Positions 7,521 to 17,833 are shown, counted from the stretch's first letter. The stretch is DNA of 64,000 nt from JAGRCP01 sp942490705 (GCA_942490705.1 CALNXY010000002.1:1-64000), one strand, 5' to 3'. Translations and numbers: made by a program. The notes: generated from the letters alone by a model not told the origin.

Positions 7521-7631
7521 TCATTTCTGGTCACCGTAGCCGAGTTCACTCGCCAGCCGCAGCAAATCATCCCGATCCACCGGGTAAATCCGCTGTAACC
7601 CGACCCCCTGCAGGGCTTTGCCAGAGAACAA
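7521..7631 (-). pseudogene. C-terminal remnant of an unidentified gene
   Basis: Immediately after the GH127 stop, the same minus-strand frame stays open and reads GKALQGVGLQRIYPV, then DRDDLLRLASELGYGDQK and a TGA at 7521. The composition looks like a genuine protein C-terminus, and a hairpin follows it. No start is present. It may be the tail of a gene whose 5' part was lost by deletion. The family is not recognised. Confidence 0.35.
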
Positions 7632-9510
7632 CTACAATACCAACGGGAAAGCCGCAATCCGAAGATTGGTAGATCCGTATGGAATTAGTGTGATCTCAGC
7701 TATAGGACAGGCATCCTCGTGAGGGCCCCGATCGATATCGGCAGCTGAATTGTTGGCGAGATGCCAGCCGGGTATGCGTTTACCCTGGCCATGCAGCTGG
7801 ATTGGTGCAGACTCCGGCGCAAATGGGGCGGGGCCGACTGGACGTGACTCGACTCGCCACTCATTCAGTACTTCGCCATGCTTTGAGAGTAAACCGTAGT
7901 TCCACGGCGTGTTGGGGTAAACCTCCCAGTCAGCGTGTGGTTCATCTCCGGCAATTTTCTGCCATGTTTCACCAATCTTCAATCCAAACAAGAGCGGTCC
8001 GCGATAGATCGAATTCAGGTCGGCGTGGCCAGATTCACTGCGCACCTCCATCGGCAAAGAGAGCAAGACTTCATCACCGTCATGCCAAGTGCGTTCAATC
8101 CTGTGAAAGCTGTCCGGGGTCGGCGTCACAGTACCGCCTGCGATGCTCAGCTCAGCCCCTTCAGCCCAAGCAGGAATGCGTACTTCAAGCGGGAAAGCGG
8201 TTGCGCTCGCGAGCTTGAGACGCAACCTAATGAGGCCGTCAAAAGGATAATCGGTGTCAATCTCCAGCTCCAGCGCCTCGCCATCGCCAACAGTGGTATG
8301 CGCAACACAGGGCCCATAGGCTATGACTGCAACTCCATTGTCGTCTGTTGCCATGACCAACGATTTGACAAACTTAGGCCATCCCTGGTGCATGTTGGCC
8401 GTGCAACAGCCAAAATGCGGCTCCAGACCGTATATATTTGATCCATCGGTGTTATCCGTCCAATCCCGTTTGGCCACAGTGGCAGCTACTTGATTGACCT
8501 GCTGATCATATTGATGCGCCCACATATCGGGCTTGAAGGTTGCAGGCCAAGCGTTATACGTTACACGTTCCAAAATGTCACCGAAAGCTGCATCCCCCAA
8601 TATCCGTACCATTTCTTCGAGGGAATACATGTACTCTGCTACGGCACACAACTCCGTGCCGGATGTGGGACAAGTTCCGTTCAAATGCTCGTCCCCGCTC
8701 CAAATTCCATTGGGTTGTCCGTGATGGTGCATTAGGTTCTCGATGGCCCGCAATGGACTCTGGCGATGCCATTCATCACCATCCTGGACATAGAGAACAG
8801 CAGGCGTCTTGATGCCCTGGGCATTGTTGACGACATGGGTTGCCATGTTTTGCAGGTGGTCGCCAATGAGCAGTTCACCGATGGCGTAGTTTGCCTGGAG
8901 TTCTGCCCAATCCAGCGTCCTGTCTCTGAGGTCGGCAGCCAGCTCTAGCAAAAATTCATCACCAGTGAAGTTATAGAGCCAGTGTATTGCAAGCAGATTA
9001 TCCGCTGCACGCGCCGCTGCCCAATTCGAGAGCGGACGTGCGGCCAACATCCGTCTCTGAAAACGGAAGTAGTTTGTCATGACTTCAAGAATTCGCGCGT
9101 CGCCCGTGGCTTCGTAGTAGCTCATGAAGACCTTGAGCATCACCATGCGCGGCCACCAGTCATTGTTGCGCGGCCCAAATTGCCCGTCCGGTCGCGCACT
9201 GTTTATGGCCCAGTCCACATATTTCTGCGCTTTCACGATCAGCCGTTGATCATCCAAAATATAGGCAAGCGGCACCAAACCGTCGGCATAGTAAGGCGGG
9301 CGTTCCCAGTCATGACCGGCTCCACCCAGCCAGGCACAATCCAGCCCAACGTCAGGCCAGAACTCATCTAAGTGACCAGTCAGTCCGGTCGCTTGCGTCT
9401 GCAATTGCGCCAGCAACCATCCTCGTGGACGTACGGCGCCGACCGGTAGCGCACGATATTTTGCCGGCTTCAGTGGTGCACGGTTTTTGAGGTAGAGGAG
9501 ATGACACCAT
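7632..9510 (-). CDS. GH127 (DUF1680) beta-L-arabinofuranosidase-like protein, 5' frameshift
   Basis: About 625 residues if repaired. The open frame runs from near 9500 to 7632 without an ATG before 9416. An ATG with a GAAAGG site lies at 9510 but one base out of frame. Removing one A from the A5 run at 9485-9489 (minus strand) gives MVSSPLPQNRAPLKP and continues as KYRALPVGAVRPRGWL, the usual GH127 start. The zinc-site residues of the family are present: Glu and Cys in TELCA (about 286 and 288) and adjacent Cys in FGCCTAN (about 368-369). Such enzymes release L-arabinofuranose from arabinan or arabinosides. It closes the leftward ABC-transporter operon. The frameshift may be real or a sequencing error. 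Confidence 0.8.
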
Positions 9511-9562
9511 GATTTTTAGCCTTTCTTGCGCGTTTGTTGAGTTGGATCTTCACGATGGGAGC

Positions 9563-10449
9563 TTAGCCTTTTACCGCACCGCCCATGAGGCCTTGCATGT
9601 AATAGCGTTGCAGCAGCAGGAAGAGAATCACGCAGGGCACAACTGTTACCATAACGCCGGCTTGGAGCGCTCCCCAATCAATGGACCCATATAGACCGCT
9701 TCGCACACTCGTTAGCATAATGGGTAACGTAAATTTGCTTTCCTGGGTCATGATGATCAACGCTGCCAAGAATTCGTTCCATGAGTTGAGGAACGCATAG
9801 ACAGCCACTGTGATAATGCCCGGGCGAACCAGCACAAACATGACGCGTGTCAGTAAATCGAAGGTCGTGCAGCCGTCTAGCAAGGCCGCCTCTTCAATCT
9901 CTTGCGGTACTGAGTCAAACATGTTACGCATCATAAAGACGCCAAAAGGGAGCTGGAACGTGATATAGACCAGCGATAGTCCCAAAAGGGTGTTGTAAAG
10001 CTGAAGCTTGGTTAAGAGCAAAAAGAGGGGTGTCAGAATGGATTGAAACGGAATCATCAGCGTGAGCAGTATGAAAACGAAGAGAACGTTTTTCCCAGGA
10101 AAGCTAAAGCGGGAGAAACCAAAGCCTGCCAGCGTGCTCAAAAAAATCGTGCCAATGACGGTCAGGATGGCCACTGCTGCGCTGTTAAAGATATAGCGAA
10201 AAACACCGGCGCCATAGTTGTTGAGCTTGAGGTAGTTCTCAAACGAGATCGATGATGGAAAATAGGTCGGCGGCACTACCGAGGCTTCTTCTGCTGGCTT
10301 CAGGAGGTTGAGCCCGACCAAATTAGGGGGGTCAGAAAAACAACAACCAGCACAATACAGAGAGTGTAGATACCAATCCGGCCGATCCTGCGTACCATAC
10401 GCCTAGATAGACGCCTGGAATTGTTTGCTGCAATTGCTTTTGAAGTCAC
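9563..10449 (-). CDS. Sugar ABC transporter permease (MalG type), frameshifted
   Basis: About 295 residues if repaired. A GTG at 10449 with GGACGGAG upstream opens MTSKAIAANNSRRLS and the first membrane helix (IYTLCIVLVVVFLTPL). The frame then breaks at the C6 run at 10326-10331; one more C restores FLTPPNLVGLNLLKPAEEA. The downstream part is a normal CUT1 permease with the EAA loop (EIEEAALLDGCTTFDLL) and the typical end GGAVKG. It works with the permease at 10555-11478, the binding protein and an ATPase encoded elsewhere. If the indel is real, the protein loses its first helix. Confidence 0.75.
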
Positions 10450-10554
10450 TTTGCTCCGTCCCTGTTCAATCTGAATACCGGGGTGTACCGAACCTCTTGC
10501 CTGCGCCCGCTACGGTCCAGTCTTGGCTATGTTTCGATTCATGAGACCTCTCCA

Positions 10555-11478
10555 TCAGTAAGATGTGTCGTCACGTAAAATGCGTAACTGAGCAAGGCTC
10601 AGCAGCGTCAGGATCGCCAATAGCACAATGGAGAGTGCCGAACCGTAGCCCATTTTGAAATATGTAAACGAGTTGTTAAAGATCCAGAAAACTGCAGTAA
10701 TGGTCTGATTGCGCGGTCCGCCTCCCGTCATGATGTAAAACTGATCAAAGGCAAGAAACGAACCAATTACCGAAAGAATTAGCGCCAAAGCAAAGGTCTG
10801 ACGTAGAAGCGGTATCGTGATTTGTGTTAAACGTGACCAGTAGTTGGCGCCATCAACCATGGCGGCCTGGTAAAGATCGTCAGGAATCGCCTGCATCCCA
10901 GCTAGCAACAAGATCATGGTGAAACCGACTGTTTTCCAGACGACGGAAATGACAATGGCTGCCAATGCATAATTGGGATTGGCCAGCCAGACTACGGGCC
11001 CTTGAATAATGTTCAGATCCATGAGTAAACGATTGATCATGCCCACACGATCGTTGAGTAGCCAGACCCAAAGCAGACTCGATGCGCCAAGCCCAATCAC
11101 AACCGGGATGAAATAGGCGGTCCGAAAGATGCCTACGCCTACTAGGGGCAGGTTGACAAGCAGGGCTAGCACAAAGGCAAGAATAAAGATCGCGGGCGTA
11201 ACCACCAGCGTATATTTGGTCGTAAACCAGAGGCTCGACCAGAACTGCTTGTCCGCAACCAATTTTGCATAGTTTTCAAGCCCGGAGAATTCTGGCGTCC
11301 CCAACAGGGGCCAGTCGTGCAGTGACATCCAACCGGTCATGATGAGGGGAAAAATAAAGAAGATCAGCGTGAAGAGCACGGCCGGCAGCACAAAGAGGAA
11401 GCCAAGCAATTGACGGCGCTTGAAGAGTCGATTTGAGCGTTTCGTGGCAATGGCAGGAGGCGCTGTGACTGTTGCCAT
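10555..11478 (-). CDS. Sugar ABC transporter permease (MalF type)
   Basis: 307 residues, intact. A basic N-terminus precedes six hydrophobic helices, beginning GFLFVLPAVLFTLIFFIFPL. The EAA loop reads YQAAMVDGANYWSRLTQITIP and the protein ends in a short charged tail. It is the inner-membrane partner of the permease at 9563-10449 and the binding protein at 11640-12884. It is the only undamaged gene of this operon. Confidence 0.88.
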   Translation of the reverse strand: MATVTAPPAIATKRSNRLFKRRQLLGFLFVLPAVLFTLIFFIFPLIMTGWMSLHDWPLLGTPEFSGLENYAKLVADKQFWSSLWFTTKYTLVVTPAIFILAFVLALLVNLPLVGVGIFRTAYFIPVVIGLGASSLLWVWLLNDRVGMINRLLMDLNIIQGPVVWLANPNYALAAIVISVVWKTVGFTMILLLAGMQAIPDDLYQAAMVDGANYWSRLTQITIPLLRQTFALALILSVIGSFLAFDQFYIMTGGGPRNQTITAVFWIFNNSFTYFKMGYGSALSIVLLAILTLLSLAQLRILRDDTSY

Positions 11479-11639
11479 AGATGTGAATCCTTATGCAAAA
11501 CTGCAACTCGCTGGGGATCGCTGGGTTGACCAGGGGAATATGGAGATGGGGCAATTAACTTGCCGCGTTAATCGCCCCTCTCGTGTGCAGTTCAAGATTC
11601 CCATGTGCAGGGAAGCTCGAATTCTGCGATAATGCGCTA

Positions 11640-12884
11640 CTATTCGTTCAGAATTGTGGTGAATTCCTCTTGTGCCGTTTCCACAGCGCCCGCAACATCG
11701 CCATCGAAGATTGCTGCCTGTAGCATCTTCAGCCATGGGCCGTTGGCATCGTTGAATAGCTGGTTGTAGACCAAACTGTAGGGAGTTCGTCCCGTTGCCA
11801 TCGCGTTGGCGGCTGTGGTCAAACGGGGGTCGCTGGCAAAATACTCGTTCTCAGCCAGGTCAGCACGAATCGGGAGGCTATTGAATGCCGCATACTGTTC
11901 CAATTGGACTTCGTCAGAAGTCACCCACTCAATAAATTCGAAGGCTTGTTCTGGATAGTTGGAACCAGCCGGAATACCGATGCTGTCGCCGCCGGCGAAA
12001 GACGATGCCCCATCCTCAACACCTGGCAGTGGGGCAACACCAAAGCTCAAATCGGGATGTTCATTCTTCAACGTCTGATCAAGAAAGCTCCGGATCCCAC
12101 CATGCCGATCGTACCGGTGGTAAACGCATTGGCGAAGTCCTCTCCACTGTCTACCTGCGCACCGGGGGGAATGAGGCCGCCCTCCCACAGGTCACGATAG
12201 AACTGCAGTGCTGCTTCAACATTTGGATCAGTTAACGTTGCAGTCAAGCCGTCGTCGCTTAACACATCACCGCCACTTGCCCAGATTAATGGCAGGAAAG
12301 TAAAGCTTGCAGCCGGCCAGGAGCCGAGAATAGTCCCTAGGTTCATCGCCCAACGCTTAATCTGCTCGCCATGTCTGCAATTCGTGGGCGGTGTTTCCGG
12401 ATACCCGCTGCCTCAAGAGGTCCTTGTTCCAGATCAAAATCGAGCCTTCAGCGTTGAACGGCAGCGCATAGAGGGTATCTTCATAGGTTGCAAGACGAAC
12501 ATGCGATTGACTGAGCTGATCAAAGTATGGCAACTTGTTGGCAAGCTCCGTGATGTCCGTAAGCTGATCGGCGGCAGCAAACTGCGGCACATAGATCAGA
12601 TCGATGGCAATGATATCGGGTGGTGTCCGCGCCACTTTCGTGATTAGTCGCTAGCTGGGATGACCGTAATTTCGATCTGGTTCTCGTGCGTCTCATTCCA
12701 AGCATCCACAAGCTGTCGGACAAGAGCCTGATTGCTGTCCCGTCCAGAAAGTCATGGTAATCGGCTCATCACCTTCGGCGCTTCCGACTCACCGCCGGGG
12801 CTGCCGCTGGCGCTGCGCAAGCAGCAAGCAACAGCGTGACTGCCGCCAAAAGAATGAGCGCAAGCATTCTCGGTAAAGTCTCAT
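11640..12884 (-). pseudogene. Sugar ABC transporter binding lipoprotein, multiply frameshifted
   Basis: An AAGGAG site precedes ATG at 12884, and a lipoprotein signal (LILLAAVTLLLAAC) follows in a shifted frame. Segments of one extracellular solute-binding protein family 1 appear in changing frames: ITMTFWTGQQ, then ALVRQLVDAWNETHENQIEI, then a piece at 12357-12650 (FDQLSQSHVRLATYEDTLYA), one at 12080-12346 (ASGGDVLSDDGLTATLTD) and the C-terminal half at 11640-12090. At least six small indels are needed, near 12870, 12800, 12745, 12655, 12370-12415 and 12087. The gene is inactive, or the sequence is locally poor. Confidence 0.8.
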
Positions 12885-13002
12885 CGTTCTCTGCTCCTTT
12901 GTGTGGTTAACAGCTACGAACATCACGAATGATAAACATGTACGATCGCAGAAGAGTTCTGTTTGCGTCAATCCAGCTAGCGAAATTAGTCAATCAAGCG
13001 AC

Positions 13003-14009
13003 TACCGACTCAGAGATTCCCGGAGTCTTGCCCCGCAGGAATCACGTACGATCAATCTCCCCCGGATCTTTACTTCCTCCTGATCACTGCCACGGCCCTG
13101 AAGCTGATCCAGCAATAGCTGTGCGGAGGCTTGGCCCATTCATCATGCAACGTCACCGTATTTCCAGGTCGAAAGCCGCCGAATCTGTTCGTCGTGCCGA
13201 CCACCGCAAGATCTGAGGCACCGTAGTCCTGCGTCACGTGCTGCGTAGATGGCGCCAATGGCCATCAGGTCATTCCCGGCGAATATTGCGGTCGGCGGTG
13301 ACGACTGCTGAAGCAGTTCTTGTGTGGCCGCGTAGCCGCCCGAAGTCTCCCAGTCAGCGACAGTTACCAGATCAACGTCAAGCGGAATACTGGCCCTGGC
13401 CAACTCAATTTGGTAGCCCTGAAGCCGGTCATGGGAAGCGTAATACTCTTCGGGTCCGGTGATGAAGCCAATGCGTCGATGTCCCAGTTGAATGAGATGA
13501 TTGACCGCCAACTGCGCGCCATACACTTCATCAGGCGTGATTGAATTGGGATGCGCGGCTGCAAACTGTCGATGCACAAATGCGTAAGGTTTGTTGGCAA
13601 TTTCTACAGCTTCATTTGCCTCACGGTGCCAGGTTTCGACGAAGATCATGCCGTCAATGGAGCGACTGACTAAGTCACGAATGGCGCCTACTTCTGTCTT
13701 GGGATTCCAGTCCGTATTAACTGTAATGCAGAGATAGCCGGCATCGTGCATGTAATCCTGGATACCACGAATGATTAATGGTGTAAACGGACTCGTTATG
13801 TCGTCGGCAATAATGCCGATGAGTAACGATTGCTCCGTACGCAAACTACGTGCCGCATGATTGGGACGATAGCCAAGCTCCTCAGCTGCGTCAAGGATCC
13901 GCTGGCGTGTCTTGTCATTGACTGGATGGCCGGAGTTATTGAGCACACGCGAAACGGTTGCAATGGAAACGCCTGCACTATTTGCTACATCATGGATTGT
14001 GGTTGACAC
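13003..14009 (-). pseudogene. LacI-family regulator with 3' frameshifts
   Basis: The N-terminal part is normal: HTH (TIHDVANSAGVSIATVSRVL, residues about 3-22), hinge and most of the periplasmic-binding-like domain to AIYAARDAGLR. The frame then breaks. The expected continuation is visible in other frames (DLAVVG; RPGNTVTL; MGQASAQLLLDQLQG; RGRLIVRDSCGARL) down to a stop at 13003. Three or four single-base deletions between 13140 and 13245 explain it. It would control the neighbouring transporter and GH127 operon. A LacI-type operator stands 120 nt upstream. Confidence 0.82.
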
Positions 14010-14128
14010 GTGCCGTTAACTAACCCATTGAAGGCGTTTGGGATGACGAGACGTCATGGTTTGACGCCAGAGTCTTGTAGCAGTATTGAATTATCAGGTA
14101 GCTCGATCAGGACGTCACTAAGCCTATA

Positions 14129-14142
14129 GGAAAACGTTTACC
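14129..14142. promoter_or_regulatory. LacI-type operator candidate
   Basis: GGAAAACGTTTACC is a near-perfect palindrome with the central CG of LacI-family operators (one mismatch between half-sites). It lies upstream of the LacI gene, which fits autoregulation. Confidence 0.4.
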
Positions 14143-14169
14143 ATGTCAAGCATGTTTTTTCGGTTTTCG

Positions 14170-14706
14170 TTATTCGTCGGCCAGGATGCCGTAGAGTTCG
14201 ACATCCTCGAATTGGCTCCACTTGCGCACATGGCGCCGGCGCGTTCCCTCGTGCTTCATGCCTAGCTTCTGCATGACCCGGCCCGAGCCTGGATTGCGGG
14301 TCAGATGACTGGCGTGGACGCGCTGCAGGCCAAGTTCACGAAAGGCATACTGTAGCACGGCGCGTCCCGCCTCCGTGCAGTAGCCGGCGTTCCAGTAGGG
14401 GACGCCGACCCAGTATCCCAACTCGGCCTGGTGCCCAGGTTCGACGCTCATCAGGCTGATCGCCCCGATCAGTGCGCCGTCGTCCTGGCGTGTGATGGCG
14501 AAGATTATCTTCTCGCTGCGCGCAAAGAGCGCTTTGTGCGTGGCGATCCATTCCTCAGCCATGCCGTCTTCATAGGGGTGCGCGATGCCGAGCGTGGTAT
14601 CGGCGATGGCCCTGTCGCCGGCCAGGCGCTGGAGCTCTGCCGCATCGTCCAGCCGGAAGGGGCGTAAGATCAATCTGGTTGTCGTCAGGGTTGGTTGCAC
14701 TTGCAT
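14170..14706 (-). CDS. GNAT acetyltransferase (RimJ/RimL type)
   Basis: 178 residues. I chose the ATG at 14706 because AAAGGAGGATCC lies just upstream; a longer frame reaches 14757. It opens with the family pattern TTTRLILRPFRLDDAAEL and carries GYCTEAGRAVLQYAF (acetyl-CoA pyrophosphate loop region) and ASHLTRNPGSGRVMQKLGM (the N-x-x-S-x-x-x-x-x-K-x-G-M end motif). The family acetylates protein N-termini, antibiotics or small amines with acetyl-CoA; the substrate cannot be read here. It sits between two sugar loci without clear link to either. Confidence 0.85.
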   Translation of the reverse strand: MQVQPTLTTTRLILRPFRLDDAAELQRLAGDRAIADTTLGIAHPYEDGMAEEWIATHKALFARSEKIIFAITRQDDGALIGAISLMSVEPGHQAELGYWVGVPYWNAGYCTEAGRAVLQYAFRELGLQRVHASHLTRNPGSGRVMQKLGMKHEGTRRRHVRKWSQFEDVELYGILADE

Positions 14707-14757
14707 GGTGGATCCTCCTTTACTACCCCGGTGACATTCACTGGGCCACGCGTACAC

Positions 14758-15942
14758 CTATTCAACCAATGCCGGCAGAAAGCCGCCGACAAAGGCATCG
14801 CCAAGGCCGATGGTCGTTGGATTTGGATGGGTGACTGCAGCCACAGGCACGCAACAGATTTCGTTGGGCAGCAATTCTGTGACGGCAGCCGCATACTGCG
14901 CGCCCTCAGTGTTGGACGAAAGTGCGGCGATTTCTTGATACTCCTGGACACCGAATTCGTCGCCGTAGCAGAAGCGCGTGGTCGCCATGGTCACGCCACC
15001 GCGCAACGCCTCGTCTAGGTCTGCGACATTCTCGCCATAGGCAAGCGCCCAGTACATAGTGTGCACGACAATGACCGGCGCTGGAATAATTGCGTGGAGT
15101 TCTGCCAACGCCTGCAGCATCTGTGTCGCGTCCAACAGATTCACCGGCCGGCCAAGATAGCCCTGAAGTTCGTCCTCGTTGAGGCTGATGATGTCAATGT
15201 GGTCGGCCAACGTGGTGTAGATCAACCGGCTGAAGGTAGGGTCGTAATAGCCGGCGTCCTCACAAAAAACGCGCGCGTCCTGGGGCAAATCTTTCAAGAC
15301 GGGCAAGAGCGTTGCTAACCGCTTGCGAAGCAAGTCCTCGTCCTGCATGGCATTGAAGCCCGAAATCAACAGCACCTTGGCATTGGCACACAGCGCCGGC
15401 AAGGCGTCGCTGAGCGCCATCGCGATATTGTCAAGATCATTGTGGTAAATGATGCGATTCGCCCGGCTGGTACGGATGTCGATGTCGCCTGCCCTGACGC
15501 ACGTATCTTGCCCGAATTGCACGATTAGGTGGGGGTACGAGCTTTCCACCGTGTTGCTGCACACGTAAGGACTGTCCGGCGGGATGAGGCTGCGCACGTG
15601 ATCGTTGATGGTGACCAGATGCAGGGCCGACCGATGCCCCAGCTTGCGCATGGCAATGGCTGAGCGTACCGATGTCCCGCCCAGCGTGACCTTCAGCTCA
15701 AACTGACGCGAAAAATCTTCGATAATGTTCGATGCCGCAACGAAGCGCTCGCCGCCCGTCCCCGACTGCAAGAAGCCAAGGATCGAGATCACCAGGTCGC
15801 GCTCGCTCCGGATGTCGGTGCTGGTCGACAGCTCTGCTGTTCCGATGTCATAGCGGCGTACAAGATCTTCCATGACGCTGGAATCCCACACAATTTCGTA
15901 GTCAATATTATTGCCTAGGCCCAAGACGATTGCTTCTGTCAT
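14758..15942 (-). CDS. ADP-dependent phosphofructokinase/glucokinase-family sugar kinase
   Basis: 394 residues. The start at 15942 has GGAAGGA upstream; a longer frame has no such site. The fold is ribokinase-like. VLGLGNNIDYEI at the start, LGGTSVRSAIAMRKLGH, a VLLISGFNAMQDE segment and the C-terminal catalytic TTIGLGDAFVGGFL match the ADP-PFK/GK family better than PfkB. The family transfers phosphate from ADP to glucose or fructose-6-phosphate. It follows a class II aldolase gene across a strong hairpin, so it likely makes the sugar phosphate that the aldolase cleaves. Nucleotide preference is inference; an unusual PfkB-type kinase is the alternative. Confidence 0.62.
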   Translation of the reverse strand: MTEAIVLGLGNNIDYEIVWDSSVMEDLVRRYDIGTAELSTSTDIRSERDLVISILGFLQSGTGGERFVAASNIIEDFSRQFELKVTLGGTSVRSAIAMRKLGHRSALHLVTINDHVRSLIPPDSPYVCSNTVESSYPHLIVQFGQDTCVRAGDIDIRTSRANRIIYHNDLDNIAMALSDALPALCANAKVLLISGFNAMQDEDLLRKRLATLLPVLKDLPQDARVFCEDAGYYDPTFSRLIYTTLADHIDIISLNEDELQGYLGRPVNLLDATQMLQALAELHAIIPAPVIVVHTMYWALAYGENVADLDEALRGGVTMATTRFCYGDEFGVQEYQEIAALSSNTEGAQYAAAVTELLPNEICCVPVAAVTHPNPTTIGLGDAFVGGFLPALVE

Positions 15943-15967
15943 AGGGATGTCCTTCCCAACAGTGGAA

Positions 15968-16017
15968 ACGCCATGCTCCCCAAAGCAGGCACAAGGAAAC
16001 TTTGGGGAGCATGGCGT
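15968..16017. promoter_or_regulatory. 18-bp perfect hairpin between aldolase and kinase genes
   Basis: ACGCCATGCTCCCCAAAG (15968-15985) pairs perfectly with the arm at 16000-16017 around a 14-nt loop. It sits in the 120-nt gap between two operon genes. No long U-run follows on the minus strand, so mRNA processing or partial attenuation is more likely than full termination. Confidence 0.6.
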
Positions 16018-16062
16018 CAACGGAGATGAGCGAGCAAGCGCGCACGGAGGGCGCACAAACCA

Positions 16063-16926
16063 TCAGCAGTAGAGCGAAGCCTTGCCAGTCGCATTGAAGA
16101 GGTCGATTTTGTGATGAGCGACGACCTTCATGGCGTCGATGCAGGGGGGGTAGATCGAGTTGGGCTCGCGCAAGTCTCGATCCGTCAAAACTTCGCGGCA
16201 TTTCTGATAAAAGGCATCCTTGATATCACTCGAAATGTTGATCTTGTTGATGCCCAACGCGACGGCTGCGGCAATCTCCTCATCGGGGTTGGCCGACCCG
16301 CCGTGCAGCACCAGGGGAATGTCGACTCTGGAGGCAATTTCTTCGAGCAGGTCGAGCTTCAACTCGGGCTTGCGGTCCTTGGGGTAGATGCCGTGCGAGG
16401 TACCAATGGCAACCGCCAGCGTGTCGACGCCGGTGGCCTCCACGAAGGTCACGACGTCATCCGGATTGGTATAGATAATGATGTCCGTACCGGCTTCCGC
16501 CTCGGGACCGGTGGTGCCAATTGTGCCGAGCTCACCTTCCACAGAGACGTTAATCGGATGGGCCAACTCTACAATGCTGCGGCTGATCGCGATGTTTTCG
16601 TCAAGCGGCCGGGTTGACGCGTCGATCATGACGGATGTAAAGCCGCACTGAATGGCTTCCATGATCTGCGCCAGGGACGAGCCATGATCCAGATGAATAC
16701 AGACCGGCACCGTGGCCTTGTGGGCCTCCGCAATCGCCGATTCTACAAAGGACGGGCGAACGAAGCTCAACTCATCCGGGTGAATGGCCAGGATCACGGG
16801 CGATTGTTTTTCCTCAGACGCTTCGAGCACGCCCGTTAGCAGCATATTGCTGCTGATATTGAAGGCCGGAATCGCAAAGCGATTGGCTTTTGCTACGGCC
16901 AACAAGTCGCGCATATTCATTAACAT
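16063..16926 (-). CDS. Class II fructose-bisphosphate/ketose-bisphosphate aldolase
   Basis: 287 residues; GGAGATACAACC precedes the ATG. Zinc and substrate motifs are in order: IHLDHG (about 77-82), VEGELGTIG (about 130-138), GTSHGIYP (about 176-183), LVLHGGS (about 208-214) and KINISSDIK. Length and motifs fit the GatY/KbaY/Fba branch, which splits a ketose bisphosphate into glycerone phosphate and an aldehyde. It follows the two permease genes and precedes the sugar kinase, so it belongs to the catabolic end of the imported sugar's pathway. Tagatose-, fructose- or another bisphosphate cannot be told apart from sequence alone. Confidence 0.88.
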   Translation of the reverse strand: MLMNMRDLLAVAKANRFAIPAFNISSNMLLTGVLEASEEKQSPVILAIHPDELSFVRPSFVESAIAEAHKATVPVCIHLDHGSSLAQIMEAIQCGFTSVMIDASTRPLDENIAISRSIVELAHPINVSVEGELGTIGTTGPEAEAGTDIIIYTNPDDVVTFVEATGVDTLAVAIGTSHGIYPKDRKPELKLDLLEEIASRVDIPLVLHGGSANPDEEIAAAVALGINKINISSDIKDAFYQKCREVLTDRDLREPNSIYPPCIDAMKVVAHHKIDLFNATGKASLYC

Positions 16927-16981
16927 GGTTGTATCTCCGTGATTGGTTTCAATTTGAATTCGGCCGGCAGGTGACTGCGCA

Positions 16982-17833
16982 TCAGCCTTTGACGGAACCC
17001 GCAGTCATACCGGCAATAAAGTAGCGCTGAAAAAACAAGAATAACAGCAGGACCGGCAGCGAACCAAGCACACTCATGGCCATCATCTGGTTCCATTCAT
17101 AGGAATGCTGGCCCATCAACAATTGGATGCCTACGGGAACCGTCCGCATGTCGGTTGTCTTCGTCAGGGTGAGGGCGAAGAGAAATTCGTTCCACGCCAG
17201 CATGAAGGTGTAAATGCCCACGGAGACGATGCCGGGAAGCGCAATTGGCACCAATACGCGCCACAGTGCAACTGCAGAACTGCCGCCATCGATCATGACG
17301 GCCTCGTCTAGTTCCCGCGGCAGTGTATTGAAGTAGCCGGTCATCATGATGATGGCGTAGGGCAGCGTGAAGACCATGTAGGTCAGAATCAGTGCGGGGT
17401 ACGTGTTGAATAGCTTCAGGGTGACAATGAGGCTGAAGTATGGGATGAGCAGCGTGATTGGCGGCACGGCCTGGACGCTGATAATCATCATATTCAGCAA
17501 CCGCTTCGCCTGGAAATCGTAGCGGCTAAAGCTATAGCCGCCCAGAATGCCAACGACTAGCGTGAACGCAGTCACCAGCGTAGAAACCAGGTAGCTGTTG
17601 AAAAAGAAGCGGACCTGTTGCGGGTCAGTCAACACGGCGACGTAGGCGTCTAGGGAAAATGAATCGGAAATCAGACGCGGCGGATAGGCGAAGATATCGA
17701 TATTGGACTTCAGGGATGAGGAGACCATCCACAGCACTGGAAAGCCCGGGAGAAGTGCGCAGGTCAACAGGGCCAGGATAATCAAGGCCCGTGCGATGCC
17801 CGCTCTTGTCGATTTAGAGAGTGCGTTAGTCAT
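16982..17833 (-). CDS. Sugar ABC transporter permease (MalG type)
   Basis: 283 residues. The start at 17833 overlaps the end of the preceding permease by 8 nt (ATGACTAA), which suggests coupled translation. It has six helices, a large loop after the first, the EAA motif (ELDEAVMIDGGSSAVALWRV) and the common end MTAGSVKG. CUT1 family. It pairs with the permease at 17826-18752; no ATPase gene is in the window, so a shared MsmK/MalK-type ATPase is expected. Confidence 0.9.
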   Translation of the reverse strand: MTNALSKSTRAGIARALIILALLTCALLPGFPVLWMVSSSLKSNIDIFAYPPRLISDSFSLDAYVAVLTDPQQVRFFFNSYLVSTLVTAFTLVVGILGGYSFSRYDFQAKRLLNMMIISVQAVPPITLLIPYFSLIVTLKLFNTYPALILTYMVFTLPYAIIMMTGYFNTLPRELDEAVMIDGGSSAVALWRVLVPIALPGIVSVGIYTFMLAWNEFLFALTLTKTTDMRTVPVGIQLLMGQHSYEWNQMMAMSVLGSLPVLLLFLFFQRYFIAGMTAGSVKG

